Positions 5,388 to 8,304 of a DNA stretch of 8,304 nt are shown here, in pieces. Below the pieces are notes generated by a model that saw only the letters and a list, made by a program, of their open reading frames with translations, searched no databases and was not told where the DNA came from. The DNA is taken from NCBI GenBank assembly GCA_002502785.1, contig DAQG01000115.1, forward strand, positions 1 through 8,304. Direction: 5' to 3'. This DNA comes from Methanothrix harundinacea (lineage in GTDB: Archaea; Halobacteriota; Methanosarcinia; Methanotrichales; Methanotrichaceae). Numbering within the stretch: position 1 is the stretch's first letter; every line of letters starts with the position of its first letter. Position numbers and translations under genes: made by a program.

Positions 5388-5564
5388 ATGAAGAGCCAGG
5401 TCAAGTGGGGAATCGCGCTCATTGCTCTCGGCCTCGCAACTCTGCCCTTTGGTCGTCCCCATATGCTGGTCTACGCCGCGCCACTGGTGATCATCGGAAC
5501 CGCCCTGATCGTCTTTCGGAACAGAGAAATTATCATCGAGGAGGCAGAAACGAGACGACCATGA
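5388..5564 (+). CDS. Two-helix small membrane protein, coupled to YbjQ
   Basis: ATG 5388 encodes 58 residues with two membrane helices (about 7-20 and 27-43) joined by a short loop FGRPHM, and a charged tail REIIIEEAETRRP. GGGG at 5379-5382 lies 5 bases before this ATG. A longer in-frame reading from 5301 or 5316 has no ribosome site and would add a charged segment before the first helix, so I reject it. The helix-Gly-Pro-loop-helix layout recalls the small archaeal DUF131-type membrane proteins, but I am not sure of the family. Its TGA overlaps the ATG of the YbjQ gene (ATGA at 5561-5564), implying coupled translation and a shared role, perhaps as a membrane anchor for YbjQ (inference). Confidence 0.68.
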   Translation: MKSQVKWGIALIALGLATLPFGRPHMLVYAAPLVIIGTALIVFRNREIIIEEAETRRP

Positions 5565-5878
5565 TCGTCACCACCACAGATTTTATTCCGGGCTACGAGG
5601 TGGAGGTTCTGGATGTCGTCTTTGGGAATACTGTCAGGTCAAAGCACCTCGGAAAGGACATAACGGCCTTTTTGAAGGGCCTGGTCGGTGGGGAGCTTGA
5701 GGAGTACACCGACATGCTGACGGACGCAAGACGAGAGGCGATGAACCGGATGGCGAACGAGGCATCGAGGCTCGGAGCAGATGCTGTGGTCAACGTCCGC
5801 TTCACGACCTCGACGACCGGAACGCGGGCCGCCGAGCTTTTGGCCTACGGGACGGCGGTCAGGCTGAAGAAGGCGTAG
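5561..5878 (+). CDS. YbjQ/UPF0145 (DUF74) family protein
   Basis: This 105-residue soluble protein shows the YbjQ pattern: N-terminal MIVTTTDFIPGYEVEVLDVVFGNTVRS, central VGGELEEYTDMLTDARREAMNRMANEA (about 42-68), GADAVVNVRFTTS and the closing AYGTAVRL. Family members form homopentamers in known structures. Their cellular function is not established, though a role in metal or envelope stress has been suggested for some. Length is standard (100-110). ATG 5561 begins exactly at the conserved N-terminus, with GAGGAGG (5539-5545) about 15 bases upstream, and overlaps the preceding small membrane gene by four bases. No promoter lies between the two. Confidence 0.92.
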   Translation: MIVTTTDFIPGYEVEVLDVVFGNTVRSKHLGKDITAFLKGLVGGELEEYTDMLTDARREAMNRMANEASRLGADAVVNVRFTTSTTGTRAAELLAYGTAVRLKKA

Positions 5879-5965
5879 ATAATGGATAACGTGGCTGAGA
5901 GGACGAAACCGAGACGAAAGAAGGCCCTCTAATGATGGGGCGATTGATGTGTCCGGAAAATCCCG

Positions 5966-6865
5966 TCATATTCTCAGCCCCCGGCCAAGCCCCGCAGCCT
6001 TTGCCAGGCTCACTGCCTCGGCGTACTCTCGCAGGGTGATAGGCCGGCTCAATTCCGGGTAATTGTAGGCCTTGTAGCAGGGATGGTACTGGGCCATCAC
6101 GTTTAGGTACGTCTCCGGCGAGACCTCCTCGGCGAGGAACCTCACCACCTCGCTGGTTTCGGCCAGGCCCTCGGGCAGGACTAGGTGGCGGACGAGAAGC
6201 CCTCGGACGGCGACTCCACCATCGTCGATCACCAGGGGCCCGACCTGCCGGTGCATCTCGAGAATCGCCGCCTTCATGATCCTCGTGTATTCGGGAGCGT
6301 CAGAGTACTTTTTTGCGGCCGAGTCGGTCCCGTACTTGGCGTCGGGCATGTAGATGTCGAAGATCCCGTCGAGAAGCCGGAGGGTATCGACGGAGTCGTA
6401 GCCACCGGAGTTGTAGACCAGCGGGACGGATAGATCCATATCCGTCGCCTCGACGAGCGCCTCCAGGATCTGGGGGACGAAGTGGGTGGGAGTGACGAAG
6501 TTGATGTTGTGGCATCCGCCCTCTTGGAGGCAGATCATCATCTCGGCGAGCTTCGTAGATGAGACCTCACGCCCTTCGCAGAGCTGGCTGATGTCGTAGT
6601 TCTGGCAGAAGACGCATGAAAGGTTGCACCCGGTCATGAAGATGGTTCCCGAGCCGCCGGAGCCCACCAGGGGCGGCTCTTCGCTGAAGTGGGGGGTGAA
6701 GCTCGACACCTTGGCGAGGCGGCCGCTTCTGCAGTACCCGAACTCGCCGTTGAGCCTGTTGGCGCCGCAACCTCGGGGGCATACGTCGCAGCTTTCAAGG
6801 CTGGAGAGGGCGATCTTCGCCCTCTGACGCAAGATCTCCTGGGGCATCTGGTTGTAGCTCGCCAA
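5966..6865 (-). CDS. PflX-like radical SAM protein (pyruvate formate-lyase activase homologue)
   Basis: This 299-residue protein has the radical SAM motif C80-x3-C84-x2-C87 (GCNLSCVFCQN) that holds the 4Fe-4S cluster for S-adenosylmethionine cleavage. An N-terminal cysteine region C26-x2-C29-x3-C33 with C45 (CDVCPRGCG...GYCRSG) is typical of the PflX/COG1313 group. Also visible are EEPPLVGSGGSGTIFMTG (62-79), NFVTPTHFVPQI (122-133), NSGGY, DIYMPDAKYG and VMAQYHPC near the C-terminus. Length and motif order fit PflX; the physiological target is unknown, and no glycyl-radical enzyme is nearby. Start TTG 6865 follows GGGGAGGT on the minus strand with a short 4-base gap from GGAGG. ATG 6847, six codons in, is the alternative but would leave a 22-base gap. 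It appears to be a single gene. Confidence 0.9.
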   Translation of the reverse strand: MASYNQMPQEILRQRAKIALSSLESCDVCPRGCGANRLNGEFGYCRSGRLAKVSSFTPHFSEEPPLVGSGGSGTIFMTGCNLSCVFCQNYDISQLCEGREVSSTKLAEMMICLQEGGCHNINFVTPTHFVPQILEALVEATDMDLSVPLVYNSGGYDSVDTLRLLDGIFDIYMPDAKYGTDSAAKKYSDAPEYTRIMKAAILEMHRQVGPLVIDDGGVAVRGLLVRHLVLPEGLAETSEVVRFLAEEVSPETYLNVMAQYHPCYKAYNYPELSRPITLREYAEAVSLAKAAGLGRGLRI

Positions 6866-6869
6866 AGAA

Positions 6870-6876
6870 CCTCCCC
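6870..6876 (-). promoter_or_regulatory. Shine-Dalgarno deciding the TTG start of the radical SAM gene
   Basis: The minus strand reads AAGGGGAGGTTCT directly before TTG 6865. GGAGG (6874-6870) is strong and close, favouring the TTG over ATG 6847. The overlapping CTTTTAA just upstream resembles a weak TATA box that would instead put a leaderless transcript near ATG 6847, so the choice is not certain. Confidence 0.45.
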
Positions 6877-7047
6877 TTAAAAGTGATGTCCTGGGATTAC
6901 TTCATTTCTGATGGTAAATACTTTTGGCGGTGGTCTGCTGTCGGCTCCAGACATCTCGATCCTCTAAGGCAAATCCAAGTCGCCGAATTAGTCCGAAGCC
7001 CGAGACACAGAAAAGAGGGGGACGAGATGGGTCGAGGTATGGGGACC

Positions 7048-8304
7048 TCAGAGCCCCATTCCCTCTTTAATCAGATAAAATATCTCGGTGTTGTCGGTCC
7101 GTCCTCTGCTGAACCTCTCGGCTCCAGGACCGCTGGCCAGGAGGGGCGCGTCGACGGCTGTGTGAGTTGCCATTCCCTCCGACGTGAGGTTATACCCCGG
7201 TCCAGGACAGGTGGCAAGACCACCAGCAAAGACGGGCACCCCTGCGGAATAGTTGTCGAAATCAACGGACCCGAAGACCAGGCCGCCCGTCTCATGATCC
7301 CCAGTCACCACCACCAGCGTATCGCCTGACTGGTCGGCGTAGTCCAGAGCCACCTTCACCGTCTCGTCGAAGGCCAACGTTTCTGCGGTGGTGTTATCGA
7401 AGGACCTTATGTGGCAGGCATGGTCGATCGTCCCGCCCTCCACCATGAGGAAGAAGCCGTCATCGTCCTTGGAGAGGATCTCGATGGCCTTCTCAGTCAT
7501 CTCTCTTAGACTGGGCTGGGGATCGATCTCGTTCGTCCTCCTGAACTCGAAATAGAGATGAGAGCTGCCAAATAGCCCCAAAAGTTTCTCTGTCTCTTCA
7601 GGATCGACGCCGAGAAGCCCGGTCCGATTGTATACGAAGACGTATCCAAGATCCTGGGCCTCTTGCAGGAGGTTCTGGTCGTCGTCCCGAGAACTCGCCC
7701 CGCCGAGGGGGTCGGTCTCGTTCTGGCCGACGAAGTAGCTGAGGCCGCCTCCCAGGGCCACATCAACGCCGCTCGCCAGGAGCTGCTCTGCGATCAGGCT
7801 CTCTTCGTCCCGATCGTTGACGTGAGCGTAGAAAGAGGCGGGCGTGCCGTGGGTTATCCTCATGTTGGTGACGATCCCTGTCGCCTTCCCGTCGGCCTCG
7901 GTCAGCTCCAGGATAGTGGTGAGGTTCTCGCCATCCTGCACCCCAAAAATGGTGGTTTCATCCTGGCCGATTATCCCGAGGTTTGTCTTATGGCCGGTGG
8001 CAAGGGCGGTTCCAGAGGCGACGGAGTCGGTTACAAAGCTATCGGCTGAGGAGGTGGTGGAGTATCCCGCATACTCCATGCCGTCCATAAAAAGCTCTGC
8101 ATCCATATAGTTCGAAAGATTCTCATCTGCTTTCGCCCATCGTGCAGCGGTCATCTGCGCAAATCCCATCCCATCTCCGATCAGGAGTATCACGCTTTTG
8201 GCTTCTTCTGGCTCTGCCCCGTTTTCGGTCTCCGAGGCGATGCCGTAAAGAGAAAACGAAACTAAGAGAAGGATCAAGACCCCGGGCAGCGTGCCGAATG
8301 TGAT
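7048..8304 (-). CDS. phoA: Secreted alkaline phosphatase (PhoA family), 5' end cut by window edge
   Basis: This protein hydrolyses phosphate monoesters outside the cytoplasm with two zinc and one magnesium ion. Numbering from the first in-frame TTG (8277): hydrophobic signal 2-12, then VILLIGDGMG (D35, metal), VTDSVASGTALATG (84-85: D then nucleophile S85), RITHGTPASFYAH (140-152), VEGGTIDHACH (E280, D285, H289), VTGDHETGG (D327, H328) and THTAVDAPLLASGPGAERF (H372). All expected catalytic and metal residues are present. Length about 410 is usual. The frame continues upstream to the right edge (ITFGTLPGV...), so the true N-terminus lies outside or has been replaced by the repeat arm at 8285-8302; TTG 8277 has no ribosome site. 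It stands alone, with GGGG/CCCC and CTCTTTTC just past its stop as a weak terminator. The symbol follows the family name only. Confidence 0.92.
   Translation of the reverse strand: MTFGTLPGVLILLLVSFSLYGIASETENGAEPEEAKSVILLIGDGMGFAQMTAARWAKADENLSNYMDAELFMDGMEYAGYSTTSSADSFVTDSVASGTALATGHKTNLGIIGQDETTIFGVQDGENLTTILELTEADGKATGIVTNMRITHGTPASFYAHVNDRDEESLIAEQLLASGVDVALGGGLSYFVGQNETDPLGGASSRDDDQNLLQEAQDLGYVFVYNRTGLLGVDPEETEKLLGLFGSSHLYFEFRRTNEIDPQPSLREMTEKAIEILSKDDDGFFLMVEGGTIDHACHIRSFDNTTAETLAFDETVKVALDYADQSGDTLVVVTGDHETGGLVFGSVDFDNYSAGVPVFAGGLATCPGPGYNLTSEGMATHTAVDAPLLASGPGAERFSRGRTDNTEIFYLIKEGMGL
8285..8302. repeat. Right arm of the 18-bp inverted repeat at the window ends
   Basis: GGCAGCGTGCCGAATGTG is the exact reverse complement of bases 1-18, two bases from the right edge. 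It falls within the N-terminal coding part of the alkaline phosphatase frame, so if it is an insertion-sequence end, the signal peptide of that gene is interrupted here. Both arms are crossed in the same phase by an open frame (peptide TFGTLP), which could be coincidence. Confidence 0.7.

Noticed and set aside
5882..5932. 16-codon basic mini-frame just after YbjQ
   Set aside because: It is too short to judge, has a weak ribosome site, and shows nothing beyond a run of Lys/Arg codons.
6883..7047. Possible plus-strand gene between the radical SAM and alkaline phosphatase genes
   Set aside because: The open frame there runs antisense through the alkaline phosphatase and has no family features; the gap shows only a short GTCTG/CAGAC inverted repeat.
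1..8304. Linear plasmid or virus with terminal inverted repeats
   Set aside because: The repeats are only 18 bp, the right arm is two bases short of the end, and the content is ordinary chromosomal genes with no replication or capsid functions.
1..8304. tRNA genes, rRNA, CRISPR arrays
   Set aside because: I saw no cloverleaf, no rRNA-like conserved blocks and no regularly spaced direct repeats on reading through the window.

Overview
The window looks like chromosomal DNA of a methanogenic archaeon, most likely of the Methanothrix/Methanosarcina kind. The evidence is archaeal TATA/BRE-like promoters, very short or absent mRNA leaders, GTG and TTG starts, a Tfx-like helix-turn-helix regulator, an STT3/AglB-type soluble domain, a PflX-type radical SAM protein, and small secreted and membrane proteins typical of these genomes. 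No ribosomal or tRNA gene is present to fix the taxonomy, so the assignment is an inference.

Layout, left to right. Bases 1-18 are one arm of an 18-bp inverted repeat whose other arm lies at 8285-8302, two bases from the right end. This is most simply read as two boundaries of a repeated element such as an insertion sequence, at which the contig was broken. Bases 2-619 carry a strikingly AT-rich unrecognised gene (+) that is open at the window edge. It meets tail-to-tail a minus-strand reading frame (588-1007) that appears to be the frameshifted third gene of the next operon. That operon reads leftward: a Tfx-like HTH regulator (2276-1830) coupled by a TGATG overlap to a single-pass membrane protein carrying a stand-alone STT3-like C-terminal domain (1830-1042), then the damaged gene. 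A perfect 10-bp inverted repeat sits between the TATA box and the GTG start of the regulator, which suggests autoregulation.

Bases 2537-2947 (-) encode a secreted beta-rich protein. Two small plus-strand genes follow: a 58-residue zinc-ribbon protein (3084-3260) and a 77-residue acidic exported or membrane-anchored peptide (3511-3744), the latter with an inverted repeat against its TATA box and a hairpin/T-run terminator. Then come two minus-strand membrane genes: a NapH-type polyferredoxin (3837-4445) and a YdjM/DUF457 hydrolase-like protein (4571-5113). A plus-strand pair joined by an ATGA overlap follows: a two-helix membrane protein and a YbjQ/UPF0145 protein (5388-5878). The right part has a PflX-like radical SAM enzyme (5966-6865, -) and an alkaline phosphatase (7048-8304, -) whose signal peptide runs off the edge.

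Most genes here are single units without an evident shared pathway. The one apparent multi-gene system is the HTH + STT3-like domain operon with its palindromic operator; its function is unknown.
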